Assembly: GCA_023262065.1 (NCBI GenBank)
Contig: JALRDW010000140.1
Location: 1 to 22,857, forward strand
Length of the DNA stretch: 22,857 nt
Origin: Acidimicrobiia bacterium
GTDB taxonomy: Bacteria; Actinomycetota; Acidimicrobiia; IMCC26256
Direction: 5' to 3'
The notes beneath the pieces were generated by a model. It saw only the letters and a list, made by a program, of their open reading frames with translations, did no database searches and was not told where the DNA came from. Every line of letters starts with the position of its first letter. Position 1 is the stretch's first letter. Made by a program: the position numbers and the translations under genes. Shown here piece after piece: positions 1-6,573 of this stretch.

Positions 1-153
1 TGGCTGGGCTGTGACATGACCCCGGAGTTGTCCGCCACCGCGGCATCGCTCCGGAAACAGTCTTTCGGATTCGGGCTCCGGGTTGGCCTCGACCTGGTCC
101 GACGGGTGATCCTGGCCGTGATCCGAAAACTTCAGGGCGACCGCAGGCTGTAG
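1..153 (+). CDS. C-terminal 50 residues of an unrecognised protein (cut by window edge)
   Basis: Frame 1 is open from the first base to a TAG at 151-153 and gives 50 residues ending in a basic, hydrophobic helix-like stretch (VRRVILAVIRKLQGDRRL). I recognise no family. It lies in a stretch of lower GC than the rest of the window (about 66% for bases 1-420 by hand count) and on the far side of a probable junction near 400-412. It may therefore belong to a different genome from the rest of the window. Whether it is a real gene end cannot be decided from 50 codons. Confidence 0.3.
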   Translation, partial: WLGCDMTPELSATAASLRKQSFGFGLRVGLDLVRRVILAVIRKLQGDRRL

Positions 154-225
154 CCGAGGGGCCAGCCGAAATGGAGTCGCCGGGGCCGCGGCTACACGCT
201 CTCCCACTCCGCCCTCGGGCTCCCC

Positions 226-594
226 TCAGTGGTTGAAGAGGAACTCCTTGGTGTTGATCAGCGCCCAGAGAGTGTCCTCGTAGGCCTCACGACGCGCCTT
301 CCTGCGGAGGGTCTCCGTCTCGGCGGAATCCTTACCGGCGGGAGCCGACGATGTCTTCCTGGACAGGTAGTCGAGCGCGACCTTCATCTCCGAGGCCTGG
401 GGCTCCCGGGCGTGACGGAAGGCCAGCTCGGCGTCCGCGGTGTTGAGGTTCCGGATCGCGCTGTAGATGACGTAGAACGCGAGGACGAAGGCGACCTCGG
501 TCCACCAGTGCAGGGCCCGCCCATCGCCGAGCCGCCGGCCCCGGCGGCGGGGGGCGGGGTGGTTCGGATCCACGAGCGCATCGGGCGCGCTCAT
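226..594 (-). CDS. Chimeric small protein: PAP2-like N-terminal membrane segment joined to a DUF1553-like C-terminus
   Basis: The frame encodes 122 residues from an ATG that overlaps the stop of the upstream flippase gene by ATGA, which suggests translational coupling. Residues 30-50 (WWTEVAFVLAFYVIYSAIRNL) resemble the first membrane helix of actinobacterial PAP2-superfamily phosphatases. Such proteins are normally more than 200 residues and have catalytic KxxxxxxRP and SGH motifs, which are absent here. From about residue 63 the sequence changes character. It ends EDTLWALINTKEFLFNH, which strongly resembles the C-terminus of planctomycete DUF1549/DUF1553 proteins. The switch falls at nucleotides of about 400-412. 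Family resemblances are from memory, not a search. I infer a broken PAP2 gene fused in frame to a foreign gene end, by assembly error or recombination. A functional 122-residue protein is unlikely. Confidence 0.55.
   Translation of the reverse strand: MSAPDALVDPNHPAPRRRGRRLGDGRALHWWTEVAFVLAFYVIYSAIRNLNTADAELAFRHAREPQASEMKVALDYLSRKTSSAPAGKDSAETETLRRKARREAYEDTLWALINTKEFLFNH
400..412. other. Probable chimeric junction (assembly or recombination)
   Basis: This is the point where the reading frame at 226-594 switches from PAP2-like to DUF1553-like sequence (residues 61-65, HAREP). The motif AREP could fit both partners, so the join may rest on a short shared GC-rich run (gctcccgggcg at 402-412). 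Sequence to the left is about 66% GC by hand count, against 77-78% in 481-600. Confidence 0.5.
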
Positions 595-1598
595 GGAGCG
601 GTGGACTCCTCGATCCGGTGGCGGGCCCCGACCGCGAAGGAGGGGGCACCGAACATGCTCACGACGAGCATGATCAGGTACCAGAGCAGACCCATGCCGA
701 CCGCCTGCCCCGTGGTCACGCCGAGCGGGGTGAGCAGCAGCGCGAGCATGCCCTCGCGGACACCGAGCCCGGCCAGCGACAGCGGCAGCACCTGGGCCAT
801 CGCCACCGCAGGGATGTAGGCGAGCAGTGCGCCGGTCGGCACCGGTGCGTCGAGCACGTGGGCGACGCACCACATCGTGACGACGAGCGAGGCCTGGTAG
901 AGCATCGCCGTGCCGAGTGCCGCCGCAGCCCGCCGGGGCTCGGCCCGCATGCGCTCGACCCCGACGTGCACCGCGCCGATGAAGCGGGTCCAGCCCTCAT
1001 CGTGGCGGTAGCGACCCGCGAGGCGCGGGTGACCGGCGAGGAACACGATGGCCATGAGTGCGGTGATCGTGATGCCGGAGGCGAGGAGCGCGATCCACGA
1101 CCGACGGGCGCCGAGCAGGCTCGGGTCGATCGCGAAGCCGATCAGGCTGAGCAGGGGGAGCGCGATGAACCCGGTGAGGCGCTCGAGCGCGACCGAGCCG
1201 AACGCGGTCGGCGCGTCGCCGATGGTCTGGGTGAGACGACTCACCCGGACCACGTCGCCGCCGATCGTCGAGGGCAGGACGTTCCCGACGAACTGGCCGG
1301 AGAAGTAGTGGGCCACGAGGGTCCGCATGCGCACGGTGCGGTCGAAGACGATGAGCACCCGCTCCCAGCGCCAGGCCGAGAGGACGATCCCACCCATCGC
1401 GCACCCGAATGCCCCGGCCAGCCAGAACACGGTCGAGAGGTGCCGCTGCCGGGGGAGCGCGGTCGAGAGGTCGACCCGCGAGATGAGCACGGCCAGGAGC
1501 ACGACGCTGACGGTGATCCGCACCCAGAAGCCGAGGCGTCGCTGCGGGGGCTGGCCCCCGGGCGCGGGGGCGCCAGCGGTCGGGGCGGCCGGCGTCAC
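591..1598 (-). CDS. Lysylphosphatidylglycerol synthase transmembrane-region / YbhN-type flippase-like membrane protein
   Basis: This 335-residue polytopic membrane protein has about eight hydrophobic segments, starting with FWVRITVSVVLLAVLISRVD. It carries hallmarks of the PF03706 family (AglD/YbhN/MprF membrane domain): a YFSGQFVGNVLPSTIGGDVVR-like motif near residues 93-113, then ALERLTGF, and SLAGLGVREG near residues 274-283. The family is associated with moving or anchoring lipid-linked substrates in the inner membrane; the substrate here is unknown. The start is a GTG at 1598, eight nucleotides after a TAGGCT hexamer, which suggests a nearly leaderless transcript. The stop overlaps the ATG of the next gene (ATGA), so the two were probably one operon. 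In related genomes a PAP2 phosphatase after such a flippase would be plausible, which fits the broken PAP2 start downstream. Confidence 0.85.
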   Translation of the reverse strand: MTPAAPTAGAPAPGGQPPQRRLGFWVRITVSVVLLAVLISRVDLSTALPRQRHLSTVFWLAGAFGCAMGGIVLSAWRWERVLIVFDRTVRMRTLVAHYFSGQFVGNVLPSTIGGDVVRVSRLTQTIGDAPTAFGSVALERLTGFIALPLLSLIGFAIDPSLLGARRSWIALLASGITITALMAIVFLAGHPRLAGRYRHDEGWTRFIGAVHVGVERMRAEPRRAAAALGTAMLYQASLVVTMWCVAHVLDAPVPTGALLAYIPAVAMAQVLPLSLAGLGVREGMLALLLTPLGVTTGQAVGMGLLWYLIMLVVSMFGAPSFAVGARHRIEESTAP

Positions 1599-1723
1599 GG
1601 CTGATGAGCCTAGGACCCCCGCCCCATCCGGCGGGGCCGGGTGGCCCCGGAGCGACGCGCGGGGGAGAATGCTCGCCGGTGGCGCTCGGGTCGGGCGCCG
1701 GACACGGAGGCGGGGCGAGCACG
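1599..1723. promoter_or_regulatory. Divergent promoter region, flippase (-) / hydrolase (+)
   Basis: The 125 bases between the divergent starts hold a minus-strand TAGGCT (1612 to 1607) placed 8 nt before the GTG of the flippase gene. On the plus strand a GGAGG at 1706-1710 precedes the hydrolase ATG by 13 nt, which is rather far. No clear plus-strand promoter was identified. Confidence 0.4.
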
Positions 1724-2557
1724 ATGCAGGTCACGGTCGACGACGGCACCACCCTCGAGGTCGAGGTCACCGGCACCGGCCCGGCGCTGTTCCTCGTCCA
1801 CGGGTTCGGCGGGGCGAAGGAGGACTTCGCCGACCACGTCGACTGGCTCGCGTCGGACCACCGCGTCGTCGTCTTCGACCACCGAGGCCACGGCGCGAGC
1901 GCGAAGCCGGACGCGGCGGAGGCCTATTCGCTCGACCGGATGGCCGCCGACGTGCTGGCCGTCGCCGACCACCTCGGCGAGGCGCGCATCCGACTCCTCG
2001 GGCACTCGATGGGCGGGATGGTGGCGCGTCGGGTCGCGATCACCGCGCCGCACCGACTCGAGGCGCTCGTCCTCATGGACACCTCGCACGGTCCGCTCGC
2101 CGCGATCGACGGCGACCTCATCGAGATGGGTGCACAGATCGCCCTCACCGAGGGCATGCCGGTGCTCAAGGAGATCCTCGATGCCGGCAGCCCGCTCGAC
2201 AACCCGGCGTACCAGCGACTCCTCGAGGAGCGCCCCGGGTACCAGGAGTTCCAGGACCGCAAGTTCGCCGCGCTCTCGGCCGTGATGTGGGCGACGATGG
2301 CGCGTGCGATCCGCGACCAGTCCGATGACCTCGAGCACCTCGCGGGTCTCGACGTCCCGACACTCGTCATGGTGGGTGAGGTCGACCTGCCGTTCATCGA
2401 CCAGAGCCGGTCGATGGCCGAGGCCATCCCGGGGGCCACGCTCGCGGTCATCCCCACGGCCGGCCACTCCCCGCAGTTCGAGGCTCCCGAGGCCTGGGCC
2501 GCGGTGATGGCCGAGTTCCTCGCCACGGTCGGCGCGGTGGAGGGCTCCGCCGCCTAG
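1724..2557 (+). CDS. Alpha/beta-fold hydrolase
   Basis: This 277-residue protein has a complete alpha/beta-hydrolase catalytic set: oxyanion-hole motif HGFGG (26-30), nucleophile elbow GHSMGG (93-98, Ser95), acid in VGEVD (Asp221) and histidine in TAGHSPQFE (His248). Residues 51-57 (FDHRGHG) are the usual strand-4 motif. Members hydrolyse esters, lactones or C-C bonds, and the sequence does not show which. The length is normal for a cytosolic esterase or 3-oxoadipate enol-lactonase-like enzyme. I chose the ATG at 1724 because the homology-like sequence starts there; the frame is open further upstream without family features. Its TAG stop at 2555-2557 interlocks with the TAG of the convergent thioesterase gene in a single CTAG. 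Confidence 0.88.
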   Translation: MQVTVDDGTTLEVEVTGTGPALFLVHGFGGAKEDFADHVDWLASDHRVVVFDHRGHGASAKPDAAEAYSLDRMAADVLAVADHLGEARIRLLGHSMGGMVARRVAITAPHRLEALVLMDTSHGPLAAIDGDLIEMGAQIALTEGMPVLKEILDAGSPLDNPAYQRLLEERPGYQEFQDRKFAALSAVMWATMARAIRDQSDDLEHLAGLDVPTLVMVGEVDLPFIDQSRSMAEAIPGATLAVIPTAGHSPQFEAPEAWAAVMAEFLATVGAVEGSAA

Positions 2558-3003
2558 TCGGCCGGTCGGGGGTCGGCCCCGGCCGCATGGTCGAGGAACC
2601 GGGACCGCTCGACGACCACCCGCGTGAGGCGGCCGGCGGCGACGAGGCCGCGCTGGTCGCGGACCGACACCACGAAGCTGAGCCGACGACCCTCGATCGT
2701 CCGCAGCGTCGCCTCGGCGGTGACCGTGCCGCCGATCGCGGTGGGGGCGAGGTGGTCCAACTGCACCCGGTGCCCCACGGTGGTGCTGCCCTCGGGCAGG
2801 TGGGCCGCGAGTGCTGCGACCGCGGCCTGCTCGGCGAGGAGGACGACCCGCGGGGTCGCCAGCACCGGGACGTCCCCGCTGCCGACTGCGATCGCGGTGT
2901 CCTGCTCCGTGACGACGAGCGTCGCGGTGCCGACACGACCGGGCTGCAATCCGGGGAACGAGGCCACGGTCGTACGATACGACTCCCCGACCGTCCACGG
3001 CAC
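2554..3003 (-). CDS. Hot-dog fold thioesterase, FlK (fluoroacetyl-CoA thioesterase)-like
   Basis: This 149-residue protein resembles the FlK-type thioesterases: residues 45-65 (VPVLATPRVVLLAE...), then TTVGHRVQLDHLAPTAIGG around 74-92. Thr50, Glu58 and His84 have the same spacing (8 and 26) as the catalytic Thr42, Glu50 and His76 reported for Streptomyces FlK. I infer hydrolysis of a small acyl-CoA in the cytosol; fluoroacetate as substrate is not implied, as most family members have unknown substrates. The start is uncertain. I take GTG at 3003, followed by PWTVGESYRTTV; the frame stays open far upstream, but there it only mirrors tldD. The gene is divergent from tldD with 32 bases between starts and converges on the hydrolase gene. 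Confidence 0.78.
   Translation of the reverse strand: MPWTVGESYRTTVASFPGLQPGRVGTATLVVTEQDTAIAVGSGDVPVLATPRVVLLAEQAAVAALAAHLPEGSTTVGHRVQLDHLAPTAIGGTVTAEATLRTIEGRRLSFVVSVRDQRGLVAAGRLTRVVVERSRFLDHAAGADPRPAD
2969..2983. promoter_or_regulatory. Inverted repeat overlapping a candidate tldD -10 element
   Basis: GTCGTA-cga-TACGAC is a perfect 6-bp inverted repeat with a 3-base spacer. It contains TACGAT at 2973-2978, a possible -10 for the plus-strand tldD gene with a leader of about 50 nt. It lies inside the 5' end of the thioesterase gene. A role as operator is speculative. Confidence 0.25.
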
Positions 3004-3035
3004 TCCGGAGCACCCGGAGGGCCCGAGGAGAACCG

Positions 3036-4433
3036 ATGATCGACGACGACGTGCTCCAGCGGACCCTCGACGTCGCGCTCCGCACCGGGGGCGAGTTCGC
3101 CGAGGTGTTCGTCGAGGACCGTGTGGGATCGAGCGCGTCCCTCGATGACGGCCGGGTCGAGGAACTCGGCTCCTCCCGTCGGCGCGGTGCCGGGATCCGG
3201 GTCGTCGTCGGGGACACGACCGGGTTCGCCCACACCGCCGACCTGTCCGAGGCCGGTCTGCGGGAGGCCGCCGAGGCCGCAGCGAGCGCGGCGAGTGGCG
3301 GGGGTGGTGGCTCCCGGACCATCGCACTGTCCCGGCGTCCGGCCGAGCCGACCCACACGGTGCGCGAGCGGCCCGAGGCGATAGCGAAGGCGATGAAGGT
3401 CGACGCGCTGCGCCGGGCCGATGCTGCGGCCCGGGAGGAGCGGGCCGAGGGCGGCGCGATCCAGCAGGTGAGCGCGTCGTACGCGGACAGCGTGCGCCGG
3501 ATCCTCATCGCCAACTCCGACGGACTGCTGACCGGCGACGAGCAGGTGCGCACGCGGTTCTCGGTCTCCTGCGTGGTGAACGGCGACACCGGGCTCCAGA
3601 CCGGATCGGAGGCGCCCGGCCGCACCCTCGGGTGGGAGATGCTCGACGCCTTCCCGCCGGAGGAGATCGCGCGCGTGGCGGCCCGGCGGGCGCTCTCGAA
3701 GGTCCACGCCCGACCCGCGCCGAGCGGCCGGTTCCCGGTGATCCTCAAGCGGGGGGCCGGGGGCGTGCTGTTCCACGAGGCCTGTGGTCACGGGCTCGAG
3801 GCGGATCTCGTCGCCCGCGACGCGTCGATCTTCCGCGGTCGGGTCGGCGAGCGCGTGGCATCCGATCTCGTCACGGTCGTCGACGACGGGCGCATGGCCG
3901 AGGAGTGGGGCGCGCTCGCGATCGACGACGAGGGCACGCCGACCCGGCGCAACGTGCTCATCGAGGGTGGCGTGCTCACCGACTTCATGTGGGACCGTCT
4001 GCGGGCGCGCAAGGAGGGACGGGCCAGCAGTGGCAACGGCCGGCGGGAGCGCTACGACGTGCTGCCGATGGTGCGCATGACGAATACGTACCTCGAGCGC
4101 GGGACGGCCGAGCCGGACGACATCATCGCCGACACCGAGTTCGGCGTGTACTGCGTCGCGCTCGGCGGCGGGCAGGTCGACCCGGCGACCGGCGACTTCG
4201 TGTTCGGGATGACCGAGGCGTACCTCGTCGAGCACGGCGAGATCACCGCGCCGCTGCGCGGAGCCCAGCTCATCGGCAACGGCCCGGAGGCCATGCGCGC
4301 GGTCGACGTGGTCGGGAACGACTTCGAGACCTGGACCGGCATGTGTGGCAAGTCCGGACAGAGCGTGCCCGTCTCGAGCGGCCAGCCCACCCTGCGCGTG
4401 GCCGAACTCACCATCGGGGGAACCGCAGCGTGA
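3036..4433 (+). CDS. tldD: TldD family metalloprotease (active subunit)
   Basis: This 465-residue protein spans the full TldD/PmbA family fold. It has the zinc-binding HExxxH motif (HEACGHGLE, His247, Glu248, His252) and a C-terminal GMCGKSGQ whose Cys437 corresponds to the third metal ligand known in E. coli TldD. TldD pairs with TldE to form a heterodimer that cleaves unfolded peptides; in E. coli it matures microcin B17 and degrades CcdA. Here the substrate is unknown. A GAGGAG at 3025-3030 sits 5 nt before the ATG, a good ribosome binding site. A glycine-rich stretch at 88-92 is a probable loop. tldE follows 67 bases downstream, separated by a mini-ORF whose GTG overlaps this stop codon. 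Confidence 0.93.
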   Translation: MIDDDVLQRTLDVALRTGGEFAEVFVEDRVGSSASLDDGRVEELGSSRRRGAGIRVVVGDTTGFAHTADLSEAGLREAAEAAASAASGGGGGSRTIALSRRPAEPTHTVRERPEAIAKAMKVDALRRADAAAREERAEGGAIQQVSASYADSVRRILIANSDGLLTGDEQVRTRFSVSCVVNGDTGLQTGSEAPGRTLGWEMLDAFPPEEIARVAARRALSKVHARPAPSGRFPVILKRGAGGVLFHEACGHGLEADLVARDASIFRGRVGERVASDLVTVVDDGRMAEEWGALAIDDEGTPTRRNVLIEGGVLTDFMWDRLRARKEGRASSGNGRRERYDVLPMVRMTNTYLERGTAEPDDIIADTEFGVYCVALGGGQVDPATGDFVFGMTEAYLVEHGEITAPLRGAQLIGNGPEAMRAVDVVGNDFETWTGMCGKSGQSVPVSSGQPTLRVAELTIGGTAA

Positions 4434-4511
4434 GCGGTGCGAGCAGCACTCGACGGCGCGCGGGGATCCCCGCCGCGAACCTGCGGGATGTGGGGGCAGC
4501 GTGAGCGGTGC
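4425..4511 (+). repeat. 16-bp direct repeat flanking the tldD-tldE spacer
   Basis: The sequence gcagcgtgagcggtgc occurs at 4425-4440 and again at 4496-4511, with a period of 71 bases. The first copy spans the tldD stop and the second spans the tldE start, so each contains a GTGA (start and stop overlap) followed by codons for Ser-Gly-Ala. This looks like a tandem duplication of the tldD/tldE junction. One copy alone would give a normal 4-base stop/start overlap. Confidence 0.7.
4430..4504 (+). CDS. Possible 24-residue mini-ORF between tldD and tldE
   Basis: A GTG at 4430, overlapping the tldD stop, opens a frame of 24 codons. The peptide starts MSGASSTRRRAGIP and ends ANLRDVGAA, and its TGA overlaps the GTG start of tldE. 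It would keep ribosomes moving between the two genes through two successive GTGA overlaps. It contains a 14-bp palindrome (4460-4473, gcggggatccccgc). The simplest origin is a 71-base duplication of the gene junction. A peptide substrate for TldD/TldE is an attractive but unsupported alternative: there are no Cys, no other RiPP genes, and no leader-like features. Confidence 0.25.
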   Translation: MSGASSTRRRAGIPAANLRDVGAA

Positions 4512-5841
4512 CGTGGACATCGAGGGGATCGCCCGGCGCATCGTCGATTCGGCGACCGGGTCCGAGGGGATCGAGGTGCGGGTCTCGCGCTCGCGCGACA
4601 CCGAGGTCGACATCCTCCAGGGCGCGGTGGAGTCGTTGACCGTGGCGGGGAGCGAGGGCATCACCGTGCGGGTCGTGGTCGACGGCCGTCTGGGCGTCGC
4701 CTCGGCCTCCTCGCTCGATCCGGACATCGTCGCCGCCGTCCTCGCGGACGCGCGCGACAACGCGGGGTTCGCGGAGCCCGACGAGTTCGGAGGGTTGGCG
4801 ACCCCGGCCGAGTTCGGGGACGCGGTCCCGGTCGAACTCGACCTGTGGCGCAAGGACGTCCTCGCGACGGCGACGGCGGCGAAGGTCGCGATGGCGCTCG
4901 ACCTCGAACGTGCGCTCGCCGGTGCCGATCCCCGGATCCGCGGCGTCGAGTCGGCGGGGTACGGGGACACGGCGATGGAGACCGTGCTGCTGTCGACCAC
5001 CGGGGTCGAGGCACGCGTCCGGCGGACCTCGGTCTCGATGAGCGCCAGCGCGCTCGCCGGTCCCGAGGATGCGACCCAGACCGGGTACGGGTTCACGCGA
5101 GGTCGGGCGCTGGCCGACCTCGACCCCGAGGCCGTCGTCGCCGACGCGGTGCTGCGGTCCACGCGTCTGCTGGGCGCGACCCAGCCGACCACCCAGCGCC
5201 TCCCGGTCGTCCTCGACCCGCTCGTGGCGCGCTCGGTGATCTCGTTGTGGGTCAGCGCGATGAGCGCCGAGCCGGTGCAGAAGGGCCGATCGATGTTCGC
5301 CGATCGCTTGGGCGAGCGCATCGCCCCCGAGTTCGTCGACCTCGTCGAGGACCCCACCGATCCGGACGCCCCGGGCGCGGCGCCGTTCGACAGCGAGGGG
5401 GTGCCGACGCGGCGGGTCGACCTCGTGCACGGCGGGGTGCTCACGGCCTTCCTGTACGACGTCACCACCGCTCGCCGCGGCGGCACCGTGACCACGGGCA
5501 GTTCGCTGGGATCGGGCCCGGGCGCGCGTGCGACCTCGCTGCGGCCGGGGACCCGCGGCCAGGCGGAGATCGTGGCCTCGCTGCCGCTCGGCCTCTACGT
5601 GCAGTCGGTGAGCGGTATCCACTCGGGGACGAGCACGGCGAGCGGGGACTTCTCCGTGGGGGCCACGGGCCTCATGATCCGCGACGGTGCGTTCGCCGAG
5701 CCGATCCGGGAGGCGACCATCGCCTCCACCCTCCCCCGGATGCTCCTCGACCTGCAGGAGGTCGGGGCCGACCGCGACTGGATGCGGTACGGCGGCGCGT
5801 CGACCCTGCTCATCGGGGAGATGACGCTGAGCGGGTCCTGA
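4501..5841 (+). CDS. tldE: TldE/PmbA family protein (partner subunit of TldD)
   Basis: This 446-residue member of the TldD/PmbA family lacks the HExxxH motif, as expected for the TldE (PmbA) partner. It carries family blocks such as RVSRSRDTEVDI near the N-terminus, the EGVPTRRVDLVHGGVLT block (about 300-314), then YVQSVSGIHSGTSTASGDFSVG near residues 367-388. It should pair with TldD to complete the peptide tunnel of the protease. I take GTG at 4501, which lies in the duplicated GTGA junction and directly follows a GGGGG stretch; the frame extends upstream only through tldD sequence. It ends six bases before the stop of the convergent HAD gene. Confidence 0.92.
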   Translation: MSGAVDIEGIARRIVDSATGSEGIEVRVSRSRDTEVDILQGAVESLTVAGSEGITVRVVVDGRLGVASASSLDPDIVAAVLADARDNAGFAEPDEFGGLATPAEFGDAVPVELDLWRKDVLATATAAKVAMALDLERALAGADPRIRGVESAGYGDTAMETVLLSTTGVEARVRRTSVSMSASALAGPEDATQTGYGFTRGRALADLDPEAVVADAVLRSTRLLGATQPTTQRLPVVLDPLVARSVISLWVSAMSAEPVQKGRSMFADRLGERIAPEFVDLVEDPTDPDAPGAAPFDSEGVPTRRVDLVHGGVLTAFLYDVTTARRGGTVTTGSSLGSGPGARATSLRPGTRGQAEIVASLPLGLYVQSVSGIHSGTSTASGDFSVGATGLMIRDGAFAEPIREATIASTLPRMLLDLQEVGADRDWMRYGGASTLLIGEMTLSGS

Positions 5842-5847
5842 CCGGCG

Positions 5848-6573
5848 TCAGGCGCGGGTCGTGGTGCCGCGCCGGCCGAGGATGTCGTGGAGCTCGTCCA
5901 CCGCGGCGAACGGATCCTCGCCGAAGAGCACCGTCTCCATGCCGAGCGATCGCGCACTGGCGCAGTTCGCGACGTTGTCGTCCACGAACACGCAGGCCTC
6001 CGGGTCCACCTCGAGGCGCTCGCAGGTCAGCAGGTAGATGCGACGATCGGGTTTGCGCAGTCGGACGGCCGACGAATCGACGACCACGTCGAAGAGTTCG
6101 TCGACGGGGAAGGTGGATCGCCAGTTCTCGCCCCACTCCGCCACGTTGTTCGTGAGCAGTCCGAGCGCGACGCCCTGCGTGCGCAGGTCCCGGGCTGCGT
6201 GCACCACGCACCAGTGCACGCCGACCGGCATCGTCGCCATGAAGTGCACGTAGGCGTCCATGTCGATCTCGGTCCCGAGCACCTCGGGGGCCCGCCGCTG
6301 CACTCCCTCGAACCACTCCCGCACACTCATCGCGCCGACCTCGAGCCGGTGCCAGTCGTGATCGACGTGATGGTGGTGCGGATCGACCTCGGCGTCGGTG
6401 AGGTGGTCGCGGCCCTCGACCCCGACGTACGACGCGTCGCCGAACACCAGCTCGAGCACGCTGCCCGTCGGGTAGCCCTGCGCGGACTCGAACTCGCCGA
6501 TGCCCCGGAACAGCGGCGAGGAGATCACGCCCCCGTAGTCGAACACGACGGCCTCGATCGGTCGGATGCTCAT
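5848..6573 (-). CDS. HAD-superfamily hydrolase (HAD-IA, epoxide-hydrolase N-domain / YihX-like)
   Basis: This 241-residue protein has the HAD motifs in order: nucleophile FDYGGVIS (Asp12), motif II LLTNN near residue 146, RKPDRRIY (Lys in motif III), and motif IV FVDDNVANC. The position two after Asp12 is Gly instead of Asp, as in the DxG variants (YihX and soluble epoxide hydrolase N-domain types). I infer a phosphatase or related hydrolase of unknown substrate. Unusual is a His-rich insertion in the cap region (residues 64-75, PHHHHVDHDWH). The ATG overlaps the TGA of uppP by four bases (ATGA), so the two are probably co-translated. Confidence 0.82.
   Translation of the reverse strand: MSIRPIEAVVFDYGGVISSPLFRGIGEFESAQGYPTGSVLELVFGDASYVGVEGRDHLTDAEVDPHHHHVDHDWHRLEVGAMSVREWFEGVQRRAPEVLGTEIDMDAYVHFMATMPVGVHWCVVHAARDLRTQGVALGLLTNNVAEWGENWRSTFPVDELFDVVVDSSAVRLRKPDRRIYLLTCERLEVDPEACVFVDDNVANCASARSLGMETVLFGEDPFAAVDELHDILGRRGTTTRA

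Noticed and set aside
618..1604. Plus-strand open frame opposite the flippase gene
   Set aside because: It is a shadow of a membrane-protein gene; the translation is charged and repetitive with no recognisable domain.
4460..4473. 14-bp palindrome gcggggatccccgc as a terminator between tldD and tldE
   Set aside because: As a hairpin it gives only a 5-bp stem with a 4-base loop and no T tract, and the genes are probably cotranslated.
2448..5495. Very long minus-strand open frame (over 1000 codons) across the thioesterase, tldD and tldE genes
   Set aside because: It is antisense to three well-supported genes. Its product is Arg/Pro/Ser-rich without family motifs, the usual mirror effect of strong third-position GC bias.
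4425..5841. A RiPP biosynthetic locus centred on TldD/TldE
   Set aside because: No cyclodehydratase, radical SAM modifying enzyme, transporter or precursor with a convincing leader/core is nearby; tldDE alone is a common housekeeping pair.
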